NCBI RefSeq assembly: GCF_030268685.1
Contig: NZ_BSRQ01000026.1
Span: 62,001-126,000, forward strand
Reading direction: 5' to 3'
DNA length: 64,000 bases
From: Microtetraspora sp. NBRC 13810
Lineage (GTDB): Bacteria > Actinomycetota > Actinomycetes > Streptosporangiales > Streptosporangiaceae
Shown in pieces: positions 9,444-23,523 of the stretch (position 1 is the stretch's first letter; each line of letters opens with the position of its first letter). The position numbers and the translations under genes were made by a program. The notes beneath the pieces are model-generated. The model was not told the origin of the DNA and searched no databases. It worked only from the letters and a program-made list of their open reading frames with translations.

Positions 9444-10262
9444 ATGAGCCGCGAGTCCACACGCAAACGCAGGCGCAGCAACCAGCCGCCCCCGGACGAG
9501 AACTTCCTGGCGCCGATCGGGATCAACCACACCCAGCAACGCATCTTGCTGATCGTCGGCGTCGTCGTCGCCGTGCTGGCGAGCTCGGTGGGCTTCACCG
9601 CCGCGGTCGCCTCGCTCGGCCGCGACGTGACCGCCGACCAGACCGGCGCGGCCCTGGGGCTCGGCAAGCCGCGCCCCGAGGTCTACCGGGCCTGGACCTC
9701 GCCGAAGCTGTTCGCGCCGATCGCCGACCGCCAGGCGGATGCCGAGCCGTTGACGGCGAAGGAGATCTTCGGCGCCAAGACCGTCAAAAACGGGAAGATC
9801 ACACTGAGGTTGCTCGACAGCCAGTTGGACGCCGACTGCGCGGCGGCCGTCTGGGGCCAGGGGCTGATCGGCGAGCTGTCCAAGGCCGGTTGCACCCAGG
9901 CCGTCCGCGGCGTCTTCCTCAGCTCGGACCGGCGCTACGTCGCGCACTACACGATGTTCAACCTGGGCACCGCGCAGGCAGCCGACAGCCTGGTCAACGC
10001 GTTGAACGTGCAGTATCGCGGCAACTGGACCCAGGCGCTGCCGAACCCCCGGGCGGTGTTCCCGGTGGACGGGTACAGCGAGGGCAGCGGGCACGCGATG
10101 GGGCACTACGCCGGTCTCGTCTGGCTCGCCCGGGTGAACGGCGGCGAGCCGGCCAGGAACGACGACTTCGTCGCGCTGTCCCTGGCGGTCCGCAGTGTGG
10201 AGAAGGCGCTCTACCGCAGGGTGGTCGCGGCCTCCGGCGCGGGCGCGGCCGAGGAGCAGTGA
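9444..10262 (+). CDS. Membrane-anchored protein of unknown function, paralogue 1
   Basis: Not recognised. 272 residues: basic N-terminus, one membrane helix at about 32-55, then an extracytoplasmic domain of about 210 residues. The domain has two cysteines in the DADCAAAVWGQGL and KAGCTQA stretches that may form a disulfide. It resembles the protein encoded immediately downstream in several blocks: PLTxxE, a D-C-A-x-A-V-W-G motif, GCTQA/GCSQA, F-N-L, and GHAMGHY/GRALGHY. It probably shares a transcript with lgt. Confidence 0.7.
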   Translation: MSRESTRKRRRSNQPPPDENFLAPIGINHTQQRILLIVGVVVAVLASSVGFTAAVASLGRDVTADQTGAALGLGKPRPEVYRAWTSPKLFAPIADRQADAEPLTAKEIFGAKTVKNGKITLRLLDSQLDADCAAAVWGQGLIGELSKAGCTQAVRGVFLSSDRRYVAHYTMFNLGTAQAADSLVNALNVQYRGNWTQALPNPRAVFPVDGYSEGSGHAMGHYAGLVWLARVNGGEPARNDDFVALSLAVRSVEKALYRRVVAASGAGAAEEQ

Positions 10263-10272
10263 GCCCGTCCCC

Positions 10273-10935
10273 GTGTCCATCGTGTCCGGTGTGTCCGCCC
10301 TGTCGGTCCGTGCCCGTCTGATCGCCGCCGCCGGGGTGTGCGTCCTCCTGGCGGGTGGGGCGGGCTTCTTCCTGCTGCGCGAGGGCGATCCGCTCCGTCC
10401 GGCTGTCTTCGGCGCCGAGCGCACCTCGGCCCTCTACTCGCCGATCGACTCCCGGACCAGGGATCCCGAGCCGCTGACCGTCCAGGAGCTGTTCGCCTCG
10501 GCCGAGCTCGGCACCGGCTCGGCCGGGCTGGTCCGCCAGGCGACGGAGACGCTCACGGACTGCGCCGAGGCGGTCTGGGGGGACGGGGTGATTGAGGCCG
10601 TGCGCGGGTGCTCGCAGGCACTGCGGGCACGCTACGAGTCCGCCGACGGCAAGGTCGCCGCGCAGTTCCTGATCTTCAACCTGCCCGACGGCGCAGCCGC
10701 CGACCGTCTGCTGACCGCCCTGGCCTCGGGCGGGTTCGTCCGGCCCGCGCCGGACCTGCCGGGCGGCTTCGACCCGGCGAGGAGCCGGGCCCAGGGGCGC
10801 GCCCTCGGGCACTACGTCACCGTCGCATGGGTCGGCCCGGTCGGCGGCCGGGGCAGGACGGATCTCACCGCGCAGCAGCTCGCGCTGGACACCCTCACCC
10901 GCCCCCTGCAGCAGCGCGTCATCGACGCCACCTGA
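10273..10935 (+). CDS. Membrane-anchored protein of unknown function, paralogue 2
   Basis: Not recognised, but clearly related to its upstream neighbour. 220 residues from GTG 10273: a membrane helix at about 15-35 and an outer domain with CAEAVWGDGV, RGCSQALRARY, FLIFNLPDG and GRALGHYVTVAW, all with counterparts in the first protein. The start is uncertain because no good ribosome-binding site precedes it (GAGGAG is about 15 nt away); translation may be coupled to the stop 10 bases upstream. Looks like a tandem duplication that has diverged. Confidence 0.65.
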   Translation: MSIVSGVSALSVRARLIAAAGVCVLLAGGAGFFLLREGDPLRPAVFGAERTSALYSPIDSRTRDPEPLTVQELFASAELGTGSAGLVRQATETLTDCAEAVWGDGVIEAVRGCSQALRARYESADGKVAAQFLIFNLPDGAAADRLLTALASGGFVRPAPDLPGGFDPARSRAQGRALGHYVTVAWVGPVGGRGRTDLTAQQLALDTLTRPLQQRVIDAT

Positions 10936-11273
10936 GTCACCGCCGCCCCATCGCGAGGACACCGGCGAAGGCACCGGCGAGGCACCCGTGAAGGCACCCG
11001 TGAAGGCACCGGCAAGGCACCGGCGAGGACGCCGGCGGGGTCATCGGGGCTGGTCAGCGCGGGCCTGGGTGGAATATCGTGCTAAAGCCCTCCGTTAATG
11101 TCTCGAAGGCGACGCCGCCATCGAGAGGTCGTGGATCAGTGGGTGAATGTTCGCGATGTGAACCTGGTGGGCACCATTCCGGCAGGGTGGGGTAATCTCT
11201 ACCCACTATCGCAGCAGGGCCAACGTCGTCCCTCGCCTCAGCACAAGCAGACGAAGACGACGGGAGGGATTCA
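10936..11273. other. gltB upstream region with short tandem repeats
   Basis: No gene is seen in these 338 bases. From about 10962 to 11035 there are six or seven degenerate copies of a 12-13-bp unit of the GGCACCGGCGA / GGCACCCGTGAA type. Nearer gltB, 11187-11206 holds an imperfect inverted repeat around TAATCT. GGGAGGG at 11262-11268 is the gltB ribosome-binding site. The repeats look like replication slippage; no clear -35/-10 pair was found. Confidence 0.5.
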
Positions 11274-15782
<4,509 letters not shown>

Positions 15783-15798
15783 GGGGGGTTACACACCG

Positions 15799-17283
<1,485 letters not shown>

Positions 17284-17299
17284 GCCCAGGTACGAACCC

Positions 17300-17339
17300 G
17301 ATCATGCGCGTCCCCGGCCGGGGGCGCGCATGATCTTTT
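17300..17339 (+). terminator. Intrinsic terminator of gltBD
   Basis: 16-bp stem (17300-17315 with 17320-17335, one G-T pair), GGCC loop, then TTTT. Lies 16 nt after the gltD stop. Confidence 0.9.
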
Positions 17340-17465
17340 GCCGCACCGCTAATCCCGCGTCTTTTCCTAAAGTGAGGAAATTTACCAATAAGGGTGAATT
17401 CCCGGCGGCAGGGGAGACCTGAACTGAGAAGATGCTGCCCGGAACGGGCGGACATGGAGGCGTAC

Positions 17466-19139
17466 ATGTGGCGGCGGAAGAGGAGCCTGGGCGGTGCCCT
17501 GACGGCGGTCGCGCTGGCACTGACCGGCTCGGCGGCGGTGGCGGTGCCGGCGGAGGTGACGGGACCGGCGGGCACGTCGCGGGACTACATGGTCTTCTAC
17601 ACGGCGGGCGCCCAGGACCGGGCCGAGTCGGCTATCAGGAGCGCGGGGGGCCGGCGGGTCTCGGCGGGGGATCCGAGGCTCGGCTACGTCATCGCCAGCG
17701 GCCCCGGTACGGCCTTCGTCGAGGCGCTCGGCCGCAGTGACGCGATCGCCGGCGTCTCCGCCAACCGGAAGATCGGCTCGGCGGCCGCCCTGCCCACCGC
17801 CGGCCTCGCCACCCGCGCCACCGTGGACCGCAAGCGCCTGAACGCCCCCGCGCCCGCCGGCCAGGAGCCGCTCGCGCCGTTGCAGTGGGACATGAAGCTG
17901 ATCGGCGCCACCGCCGGCCAGTCCTACAAGAAGGCGCCGGGCGACAAGAGGGTGCTCGTCGGCGTCATCGACACCGGCATCGACGGCAAGCACCCGGACA
18001 TCGCGCCCAACTTCGACCGCGCGCTCAGCCGCAACTTCGTGACCGACACGCCGAAGGACCCCAAGGGCAACACGCAGGACGGCCCGTGCGAGTACAAGGG
18101 CTGCAAGGACCCGGTGGACGTCGACGGCGAGGGGCACGGCACCCACGTCGCCAGCACGATCGCCGCGCCGATCAACGGCCTGGGCATCGCGGGCGTGGCG
18201 CCGAAGGTGACCCTGGTGAACCTGCGCGCGGGCACGGACGCCGGCCTGTTCTTCCTCAAGCCCAGCCTCGACGCGCTCGCCTACGCCGCCGACGCCGGCA
18301 TCGACGTGGTCAACATGAGCTACTACATCGACCCGTGGCTGTTCAACTGCCCGGCCAACCCGTCCGACTCCAAGGCGCAGCAGCTGGAGCAGCAGGGCAT
18401 CATCACCGGGATGCAGCGCGCGCTGGACTACGCGCGCAGCCGGGGCGTCACGCTCATCAGCGCGATCGGCAACAACTCCACCGACCTCGGCCGGCCCACC
18501 CGCGACTCCACCAGCCCGGACTACCCCTCGGGCGAGGAACGCGACCGCAAGATCGACAACTCCTGCCTCAACGTGCCCGCCGAGTCCAAGGGGGTCATCT
18601 CGATCTCCTCGGTCGGCCCGTCCGAGCTCAAGGCGTACTACTCCGACTACGGCATCGAGCAGACCGACCTCGCGGCGCCCGGCGGGGACGACTTCTCGCC
18701 CGGCAGCACCAAGAGCGACATCGCCCGCACCATCCTCGGCGCGGCCCCCGAGCAGCTGCTGCGCGCCCAGGGCCTGATCGACAAGAACGGCAAGCCCAAG
18801 ACGACAGCCGTCGTGCGCGACTGCAAGGGCTCCACCTGCGCCTACTACCAGTACCTCCAGGGCACCTCGATGGCCGCCCCGCACGCCACCGGCGTCGCCG
18901 CCATCCTGATCAGCCGCTTCGGCAAGCCCGACAACGGCGGCCTCAGCCTCGCCCCCGCCACCGTGGAACGCCTCCTGTACGAGACGGCGGTCCGCAAGGG
19001 GTGCCCGGCCTCCGGGAAGCAGACCTACAGCCCCTTCGGCATCAAGGACACCCAGGCGTGCCAGGGGGACCAGGCGCGCAACGGCTTCTACGGCCACGGC
19101 ATCGTGGACGCGGAGCGGGCCGCCACCGTCACCAAGTAG
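17466..19139 (+). CDS. Secreted S8 family serine peptidase (subtilase)
   Basis: 557 residues from ATG 17466, chosen because TGGAGG lies 6 nt upstream and it gives a clean signal peptide (basic start, hydrophobic core, Ala-rich cleavage region near residue 28-30). An inhibitor-I9-like propeptide follows. The catalytic triad is visible: Asp169 in VIDTGIDGKHPD, His224 in GHGTHVAS, and the Ser of GTSMAAPHATG near the C-terminus; the oxyanion Asn is in SAIGNNS. It should degrade extracellular proteins. No extra C-terminal domain is present. Four or more cysteines suggest disulfides. Confidence 0.93.
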   Translation: MWRRKRSLGGALTAVALALTGSAAVAVPAEVTGPAGTSRDYMVFYTAGAQDRAESAIRSAGGRRVSAGDPRLGYVIASGPGTAFVEALGRSDAIAGVSANRKIGSAAALPTAGLATRATVDRKRLNAPAPAGQEPLAPLQWDMKLIGATAGQSYKKAPGDKRVLVGVIDTGIDGKHPDIAPNFDRALSRNFVTDTPKDPKGNTQDGPCEYKGCKDPVDVDGEGHGTHVASTIAAPINGLGIAGVAPKVTLVNLRAGTDAGLFFLKPSLDALAYAADAGIDVVNMSYYIDPWLFNCPANPSDSKAQQLEQQGIITGMQRALDYARSRGVTLISAIGNNSTDLGRPTRDSTSPDYPSGEERDRKIDNSCLNVPAESKGVISISSVGPSELKAYYSDYGIEQTDLAAPGGDDFSPGSTKSDIARTILGAAPEQLLRAQGLIDKNGKPKTTAVVRDCKGSTCAYYQYLQGTSMAAPHATGVAAILISRFGKPDNGGLSLAPATVERLLYETAVRKGCPASGKQTYSPFGIKDTQACQGDQARNGFYGHGIVDAERAATVTK

Positions 19140-19217
19140 CCGGGAGGGGGACGCCCGTGAGAGCCTGAGGGCGACACGGACGTCCCTGCTCGGGAGGCGG
19201 GCCACGGCCCGGAGACC

Positions 19218-19589
19218 ATGTACACGCTCATCGCGGACGCCACGATGACCGTCCACTTCCTCTTCCTCGGCTACCTCGCGGTGGGCGGGTTCCTCGCCTG
19301 GGTCCTGCCGCGGACGATCGCCGGCCACCTGGCGGTGGCGGCCTGGGGCCTGGTCTCGGTCACCGTGGGCGTGGAGTGCCCGCTGACCCTGCTGGAGGAC
19401 TGGGCGCGGCGCAACGCCGGGCTGCCCGGGTTGCCGCCCAGCGGGTTCATCGACCACTACATTGAGGGCGTCGTCTATCCGGCGCGGTACACCGGAACGG
19501 TGCAGCTCGGGGTCGCCGTCCTGATCGCGGTCTCCTGGGGCGGTTGGGCGCTCCTGCGACGTTCGCGACGCCGCGTTCACGTGGGATAG
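19218..19589 (+). CDS. DUF2784 membrane protein
   Basis: Membrane protein of 123 residues with three or four hydrophobic segments and the DUF2784 pattern: an N-terminal H-F-L-F-L helix, GVECPLTLLEDWAR, and GFIDHYIEGVVYP before the last helix. Function unknown. ATG 19218 has GGAG a few bases upstream. The next gene, pyk, has its own ribosome-binding site 79 nt later. Confidence 0.85.
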   Translation: MYTLIADATMTVHFLFLGYLAVGGFLAWVLPRTIAGHLAVAAWGLVSVTVGVECPLTLLEDWARRNAGLPGLPPSGFIDHYIEGVVYPARYTGTVQLGVAVLIAVSWGGWALLRRSRRRVHVG

Positions 19590-19667
19590 CGTGTTGTCAC
19601 CAAGATTTCCGATACCGCTACGGCCATCGTCATCATCAAGTGGTCTGTACCAATTAGGGTAGGACTC

Positions 19668-21098
19668 GTGAGTCGTCGAGCGAAGATAGTCTGCACACTT
19701 GGCCCTGCCACGTCCTCTCCCGAGCGCATCCGCGAGCTCATCGCGGCGGGTATGGACGTCGCGCGCTTCAACCTCAGCCACGGCAGCCACGAGCTGCACC
19801 AGGAGATCTATGACCGGGTGAGGGAGGCGGCGGCCGAAGCCGGCCGTGGTGTAGGGCTGCTCGCCGACCTCCAGGGTCCCAAGATCCGGGTCGGCAAGTT
19901 CGCCGAAGGCCCCGTGCGCCTCGGCTTCGGTGACGTCTTCGCCATCACGACCGAGGACATCCCGGGCGACCGCGAGCAGGTGTCCACCACCTACGCCGGC
20001 CTGCCCGGCGACGTGCGCGCCGGCGACACGATCCTCGTCGACGACGGGCGGGTCGTGCTGGAGGTCACCCGGGTCGACGGTCAGCGGATCACCACCCGCG
20101 TGGTGATCGGCGGCATGATCTCCGACAACAAGGGCCTCAACCTGCCGGGCGTCAACGTCAGCGCCCCCGCCCTCACCGACAAGGACGAGGCCGACCTGCG
20201 GTGGGCGCTGCGCACCGGGTTCGACATGATCGCCCTGTCCTTCGTGCGCCGTCCCTCCGACGCCGACGTGGTGCGCAACATCATGGAGCAGGAGGCGGTC
20301 CGGCTCCCGCTGCTCGCCAAGATCGAGAAGCCGCAGGCCGTGCAGCGGCTCCCGGAGATCGTCGAGGCGTTCGACGGCATCATGGTCGCCCGCGGCGACC
20401 TGGGCGTCGAGCTGCCCCTCGAAGAGGTCCCGATCGTGCAGAAGCGGGCGATCGAGCTGTGCCGGGAGAAGGCCAGGCCGGTCATCGTCGCCACCCAGAT
20501 GCTCGACTCGATGATGAACGCGCCGCGCCCGACCCGCGCCGAGGCGTCCGACGTCGCCAACGCGGTGATGGACGGCGCCGACGCGGTCATGCTCTCCGGG
20601 GAGACGTCGGTCGGCAACTATCCGATCGAGGCCGTCGCCACCATGGACCGCATCGCCTGCGCCGCCGAGCGGGCCTCCCTGGAGGCCACCCACACGCTGG
20701 ACCGCATGCCGGAGACCACCGGCGGGGCCATCGCCCGCGCCGCCGCCGAGGTCGGCGCGATCGTCGGCGCCAAGGCTCTCGTGGCGTTCACCATGTCCGG
20801 CGAGACCGCCCGCCGCCTGGCCCGCTACCGCTCGCCGATCCCGCTGGTCGCCTTCACCTCCGCGCCCAACGTGCGCGGCCAGCTCTCGCTGACCTGGGGC
20901 GTCGAGACCTTCCACGTGCCGTTCGTGCACCACACCGACGACATGGTCCGCCAGGTGGAGTCCTCCCTGCTGACCCTGGGCCGGTGCGAGAAGGGCGACA
21001 AGGTCGTCATCGTCGCCGGCTCCCCGCCCGGCACCCCCGGCTCCACCAACGCCCTGCGCGTCCACCAGATCGGCGCCGCGGTCTCGCACCCCAGCTGA
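19668..21098 (+). CDS. pyk: Pyruvate kinase
   Basis: Turns phosphoenolpyruvate and ADP into pyruvate and ATP, the last step of glycolysis. 476 residues, standard length. Visible: N-terminal KIVCTLGPATSSPE, the metal/substrate site IEKPQAV and MVARGDLGVE, the Lys-containing VIVATQMLDSM, and the C-terminal allosteric domain. GTG 19668 is preceded by AGGGTAGGA. A terminator follows 25 nt after the stop. Confidence 0.96.
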   Translation: MSRRAKIVCTLGPATSSPERIRELIAAGMDVARFNLSHGSHELHQEIYDRVREAAAEAGRGVGLLADLQGPKIRVGKFAEGPVRLGFGDVFAITTEDIPGDREQVSTTYAGLPGDVRAGDTILVDDGRVVLEVTRVDGQRITTRVVIGGMISDNKGLNLPGVNVSAPALTDKDEADLRWALRTGFDMIALSFVRRPSDADVVRNIMEQEAVRLPLLAKIEKPQAVQRLPEIVEAFDGIMVARGDLGVELPLEEVPIVQKRAIELCREKARPVIVATQMLDSMMNAPRPTRAEASDVANAVMDGADAVMLSGETSVGNYPIEAVATMDRIACAAERASLEATHTLDRMPETTGGAIARAAAEVGAIVGAKALVAFTMSGETARRLARYRSPIPLVAFTSAPNVRGQLSLTWGVETFHVPFVHHTDDMVRQVESSLLTLGRCEKGDKVVIVAGSPPGTPGSTNALRVHQIGAAVSHPS

Positions 21099-21122
21099 CC
21101 GCCGGCGGGCACGACCAGCGCA

Positions 21123-21158
21123 CACCGCTCCGGGTCATCCCGGGGCGGTGTTCCTTTT
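21123..21158 (+). terminator. Intrinsic terminator of pyk
   Basis: 12-bp stem (21123-21134 with 21139-21150, one T-G pair), TCAT loop, followed by TTCCTTTT. Confidence 0.85.
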
Positions 21159-21234
21159 CACCGATGGCCTCAACGGCCCTGTGCGGCGTTTTCCGGCGAT
21201 ATGGGGCCAACGTCGGCGGCGGCGGGTGCCCGGG

Positions 21235-21367
21235 GCGCTGAAGGGCCCTCCGGCGGTCGTGGCGCGGGCGCTGCGGGGCCTTCCGGCTGCCGTGGCGCGA
21301 GTGCTGAAGGGCTTTTCCGGCGGTCGTGGCGCGGAGCCTGTAGGGCTTTCCGGCGGTCGTGGCGCGG
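21235..21367. repeat. Four tandem 33-34-bp degenerate repeats
   Basis: Copies begin at 21235, 21268, 21301 and 21335, each ending in a GTGGCGCGG-like block. They fill most of the space between the pyk terminator and the tRNA gene. The short frames across them on both strands look like repeat artefacts and I do not call them genes. Confidence 0.8.
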
Positions 21368-21438
21368 GGCCGGACGCGACGGTGCCCGCCGTACATGCGA
21401 CCGCCCGGCCTCAGGCGGGCCGGGCGGATGACGGTCGG

Positions 21439-21511
21439 TGCCCCGAGTGGGATTCGAACCCACACTTGATGGATTTTGAGGCCATTGACTCTGCCGTTGG
21501 TCTATCGGGGC
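21439..21511 (-). tRNA. tRNA with CAA anticodon (Leu-type), short variable region
   Basis: On the minus strand a full cloverleaf folds: 7-bp acceptor stem GCCCCGA/TCGGGGC, discriminator A, D arm with GAC/GTC, a perfect T arm GTGGG-TTCGAAT-CCCAC, and an anticodon loop CTCAAAA giving CAA (leucine). 73 nt; the 3' CCA is not fully encoded (ACCG). Two oddities: the variable region is only about 5 nt, although tRNA-Leu normally has a long variable arm, and the anticodon stem has a C-T mismatch at 31-39. It is divergent from the response-regulator gene. Confidence 0.85.
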
Positions 21512-21629
21512 GTTCACCTGCGGTTACCAGGATCACAACAGACGCCTGACAGCCACCGGGCGTGCAAGATCCACGACCAGGCGACCCAGGCGTGGTTCTA
21601 ATCTAGCGGACTTGAGTACCCTCTTGCTC

Positions 21630-22229
21630 GTGAGTACGCAGCGGCGAGTGGTGATCGCGGAAGACGAGGCGCTGATTCGTCTCGATCTCAAGGAGATGCT
21701 CGAAGAGGACGGGTATGCCGTCGTCGGGGAGGCCGGTGACGGGGAGACGGCGGTCAAGCTCGCCTTGGAACTGCGGCCGGACCTGGTGATCCTGGACGTG
21801 AAGATGCCGATCCTGGACGGCATCTCCGCCGCCGAGCGGATCGTCTCCGAGCGGGTGGCGCCGTGCCTGATCCTCACCGCGTTCTCGCAGCGGGATCTCG
21901 TGGAGCGGGCCCGTGACGCCGGGGCGATGGCCTATCTGGTGAAGCCGTTCACCAAGTCGGACCTGGTGCCCGCGATCGAGATGGCGGTGAGCAGGCACGA
22001 GGAGATCGCGGCCCTGGAGCGCGAGGTCAGCACGCTGTCGGACCGGCTGGAGACCCGCAAGCTCGTCGAGCGGGCCAAGGGCCTGCTGATGGCCCAGCAC
22101 GGGTGGAGCGAGCCGCAGGCGTTCCGGTGGATCCAGAAGGCGTCGATGGACCGCAGGCTGAGCATGCGCCAGGTCGCCCAGATCGTCGTCAACGAGACCT
22201 CCGCCGAGCCGCCGCAGCCGCAGGGCTGA
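21630..22229 (+). CDS. Response regulator with ANTAR RNA-binding domain (PdtaR-like)
   Basis: 199 residues from GTG 21630: an N-terminal receiver domain with acidic pocket Glu11/Asp12, phosphorylation site Asp56 (LVILDVKMP) and LVKPF, a coiled-coil linker, and a C-terminal ANTAR domain (about 125-185; ERAKGLLM..G.SEPQAFRWIQK). Phosphorylation lets ANTAR proteins bind two-hexaloop RNAs and stop transcription termination; PdtaR of mycobacteria is the nearest known type. The cognate kinase is not in this window. TTG 21612 is an in-frame alternative start. Confidence 0.9.
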   Translation: MSTQRRVVIAEDEALIRLDLKEMLEEDGYAVVGEAGDGETAVKLALELRPDLVILDVKMPILDGISAAERIVSERVAPCLILTAFSQRDLVERARDAGAMAYLVKPFTKSDLVPAIEMAVSRHEEIAALEREVSTLSDRLETRKLVERAKGLLMAQHGWSEPQAFRWIQKASMDRRLSMRQVAQIVVNETSAEPPQPQG

Positions 22230-22243
22230 GACGAGGGCGGGGC

Positions 22244-23167
22244 TCAGCCGGAGCCCGTGTCACAGCCGTCCGCGATCAGGCGGTCCAGGGCGGTGCGCAG
22301 CTCTGGGGAGACGCCGAAGGTGAGGAACTGCGGCTTCAGCGTGCCGGCGCCCGCCCAGTAGGGGAAGACGTAGGTCTTCTTACTCTCGGCCAGGGCGTGC
22401 GGGTCGCAGCCCGTCGCGACGAACCGCACCGGCACCTCCAGACTGTCCCGCCCGGGTTCGAGCACCGCGATCGGGGTGCCCTCCGCCCGCGGCGCCGTCA
22501 ACTGGAAGATCACGCTGCCCCGCAGGTCCTGCAGCGTGATGACGCCGGGCGCCTTCCGCCGCACGACCACGGTGCCGGTCAGCGTTTCCCGGTCGCCGTG
22601 CCGCTCGCGGGTCCACCGCGTGCCGAACCGGATGTCCGCCGACCGGCCCACGACCGCCGCGGCGCAGTCGAGCCGGACCAGGCTGGTCAGCAGCGGGTCG
22701 GGGTGGGGGAGCGGCAGCCGGATCCGCCTGGTGCCGGTGCCCTCCCGGATCCAGGCGAGCGCGTGGGCGGGGCCGGGCTCGGGGATGGTGGCGCCCGTGC
22801 AGCGCGCGGAGCCGTACGTGAGGCGCAGGTCCACCCGCGGGGTGGTGCCGACCTCGGTGGCCACGGTGGCCGGGGGCAGGACCTCCAGCGGCGGGGCGAC
22901 GAGTTGCAGGCGCTCGATCCACACCGGCGGGCCGTCGTTGCGCACGGCGACGGACAGGACGTGCTTGGCCTCGTCGATGCGCGCCTGCTGCAGGGTGGCG
23001 GACAGGCCCGGCGGCGGGGCCTCGGAGACCGCGGCGGGCGCGGCGCCGCCGGAGCAGGCGGCGAGGCCGGGCGCGGCGCAGGCGAGCGTGAGGGCGGCGG
23101 ACGCCGCCCGCGTCACGCTTCGGCGGGCACGGGACGCGGGTGTGGCGGAGCCGGTCACGTTCGGCAC
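22244..23167 (-). CDS. Putative lipoprotein of unknown function
   Basis: 307 residues from GTG at 23167. The N-terminus is basic, then hydrophobic, ending in the lipobox LAAC followed by SGG, so it should be lipidated by Lgt and anchored outside the membrane. The mature part is soluble with beta-rich character and four cysteines; I recognise no domain. Its repeated pattern of aliphatic stretches around VSVAVRNDG and LTGTVVV resembles Ig-like secreted proteins. It is convergent with the ANTAR regulator (14 nt between stops). Confidence 0.75.
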   Translation of the reverse strand: MPNVTGSATPASRARRSVTRAASAALTLACAAPGLAACSGGAAPAAVSEAPPPGLSATLQQARIDEAKHVLSVAVRNDGPPVWIERLQLVAPPLEVLPPATVATEVGTTPRVDLRLTYGSARCTGATIPEPGPAHALAWIREGTGTRRIRLPLPHPDPLLTSLVRLDCAAAVVGRSADIRFGTRWTRERHGDRETLTGTVVVRRKAPGVITLQDLRGSVIFQLTAPRAEGTPIAVLEPGRDSLEVPVRFVATGCDPHALAESKKTYVFPYWAGAGTLKPQFLTFGVSPELRTALDRLIADGCDTGSG

Positions 23168-23523
23168 TTTAGGCCGGGAAAGAGGATTGCAAAACCTCGC
23201 GCCGGGGAAAACCGCTCGTAATATCACGCCATGCCACCCCTCGCGGCCGGGCGCCGGGCCGCGTCCCTCCGGTTCCGCCATCCGAGATCGCCCGCCCGGC
23301 ATACGAGACGGCCGCTACGTTGCGGCACTTGTCGCGATGCGTCATACCAGCGCAACTCTCCGGAGTTCACTAAGTTGAGGACTGATTACGACTCCGCATC
23401 CAAGTGTCCACAGTTCATGCCTACGCCTGGCTAGTGACCCGTGGAGTTTTATACGTTTCCGTCATTCGATCGGGACGGGTCGGCGGTGCTGACATATCCC
23501 GGCCTGGATGAAGGAGATACTTC
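23168..23523. other. livK upstream region
   Basis: No gene is seen. The region is divergent between the lipoprotein gene and livK and is less GC-rich between about 23370 and 23470. AAGGAG at 23511-23516 is the livK ribosome-binding site. I could not pick out a convincing promoter pair. Confidence 0.5.
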
